From positions 1 through 5,903 of the forward strand of contig JACCSZ010000121.1 of assembly GCA_013812695.1 (NCBI GenBank): a stretch of DNA of 5,903 nucleotides, given 5' to 3'. This stretch comes from Gemmatimonadales bacterium. GTDB lineage: Bacteria > Gemmatimonadota > Gemmatimonadetes > Gemmatimonadales > GWC2-71-9. A model generated the notes under the pieces. That model saw only the letters and a list, made by a program, of their open reading frames with translations, had not been told where the DNA came from and made no database searches. Each line of letters starts with the position of its first letter. Position 1 is the stretch's first letter. Made by a program: the position numbers and the translations under genes. This document shows, one piece after another, positions 5,224 to 5,903 of the stretch.

Positions 5224-5903
5224 CGAGACCGCTGCCCGTCCGCGGCCCTGGCCGGAGGCGCCACGGCGGCCGCCGCCGCGGCCACGCCCGAGACCGCCAG
5301 CACGGTGTACACCACCTCGGCGTGCAGTCCGGACTCGACGGCCAACAGCCCACCCGCCCCGGCCGCCAGCGCTGACGCTCCCACCGCGACCGGCAGCCAC
5401 CGCCCCAGTCGCTCACGCCAGGCCGTGGCCAGGTCGAACATCAGAGCGCCAGCGAGGAGCAGCGCCGCTCCGGTCACCCCGCCGCGCGATGCGCCCAGCA
5501 GTCCGACCCACGCCAGGCCAATCGCTACGCCGCTCGGTCGGTCGCTCAGCGCCGCGTGCCAGATGCCCAGAACGATCGCGGGCATCATCAGCGGGCGCCA
5601 ATGCTCCATGCCGTCGGGGACGGTGGGTATGGCCACGCGCGCGAGCAGCATCGCACCCACGGGGGCCGCCAGCGCTGCGGGCAGCTGCCGATGGAGCGGC
5701 CACAGTCCGGTCGTCGCCCATGCCGCCACGAGGAAGAGCGGGGCGAGGAGTCGCTCGGCGGCCGGACTCGTCGGAAGCGACGGCAAGGCCGCCATCGCGA
5801 GCCCCTCCGGTCCCGCGATCGCGCGCATCAGCCACCACGCCGGCAGGAGCACCAGGGTCAGCGACGGAGCCAGCGGCATCCTCGAGCCGCCGGCGGCTCG
5901 CTC
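5220..5903 (-). CDS. Polytopic membrane protein, possibly a divergent NuoL/MrpD-like (proton_antipo) homologue; 5' end probably outside window
   Basis: A very hydrophobic product with roughly seven or eight possible membrane segments. Numbered from the ATG at 5879, they lie near 5-22, 44-60, 66-86, 96-112, 117-130, 134-150, 161-182 and 187-206, and a short hydrophilic tail follows. The segment TTGLWPLHRQLPAALAAPVGAMLLARV (56-82) resembles the KSAQxPLHxWLPxAM...PVSALIHA region of complex I and Mrp antiporter subunits. The lysine expected five residues before PLH is replaced by threonine, and the later HAxxK motif is not visible, so ordinary proton pumping is doubtful. The frame stays open to the window edge and the 5879 ATG has no properly spaced ribosome site (GAGG directly abuts it). 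I therefore treat the gene as partial, with more helices upstream. It could equally be an unrelated membrane protein. It ends 87 bases before the sodA start, and the sodA promoter's -35 overlaps its stop codon. Confidence 0.6.
   Translation of the reverse strand, partial: ERAAGGSRMPLAPSLTLVLLPAWWLMRAIAGPEGLAMAALPSLPTSPAAERLLAPLFLVAAWATTGLWPLHRQLPAALAAPVGAMLLARVAIPTVPDGMEHWRPLMMPAIVLGIWHAALSDRPSGVAIGLAWVGLLGASRGGVTGAALLLAGALMFDLATAWRERLGRWLPVAVGASALAAGAGGLLAVESGLHAEVVYTVLAVSGVAAAAAAVAPPARAADGQRSR

Noticed and set aside
5181..5891. 11-base match CTCGAGCCGCC at 5183-5193 and 5881-5891 as a shared regulatory site
   Set aside because: A few matches of this length are expected by chance in a GC-rich window of nearly 6 kb, and one copy probably lies in coding sequence.

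Overview
The window is GC-rich, densely packed bacterial DNA. Every gene I can support lies on the minus strand, so transcription runs from high to low coordinates. No gene or rRNA here fixes the taxon. The high GC, the GTG starts, the overlapping genes and a dispersed hairpin repeat (arms reading CATCCTGAGCGAAGCGAAGG) fit an environmental lineage such as Gemmatimonadota, Acidobacteriota or Rokubacteria. That placement is a weak inference.

Right part (5903 down to 4024): the end of a polytopic membrane protein with a faint resemblance to the proton-antiporter subunits of complex I/Mrp runs in from the right edge. It is followed by a convincing sigma70-type promoter and a two-gene oxidative-stress unit. 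This unit encodes a Mn-type superoxide dismutase (sodA) and, 5 bases later, a thiol peroxiredoxin. Together the two enzymes would convert superoxide to hydrogen peroxide and then to water.

Middle (4023 to 3904): a 120-base gap holds a long near-perfect inverted repeat (3927-3994). It looks like a dispersed palindromic repeat rather than a classical rho-independent terminator, because no T run follows either arm.

Left part (3903 down to 1): a tightly coupled signalling cassette. It encodes a small SnoaL/NTF2-like putative lipoprotein, a soluble GAF-PAS histidine kinase (14-base overlap), an OmpR-family response regulator (ATGA overlap) and a membrane-bound HAMP histidine kinase (1-base gap, cut by the left edge). 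One response regulator is thus flanked by two kinases, one reading the cytoplasm and one the cell envelope. This is the most interesting arrangement in the window. No RNA gene, transposon, CRISPR array or phage feature was seen, and no stretch over 300 bases lacks a gene.
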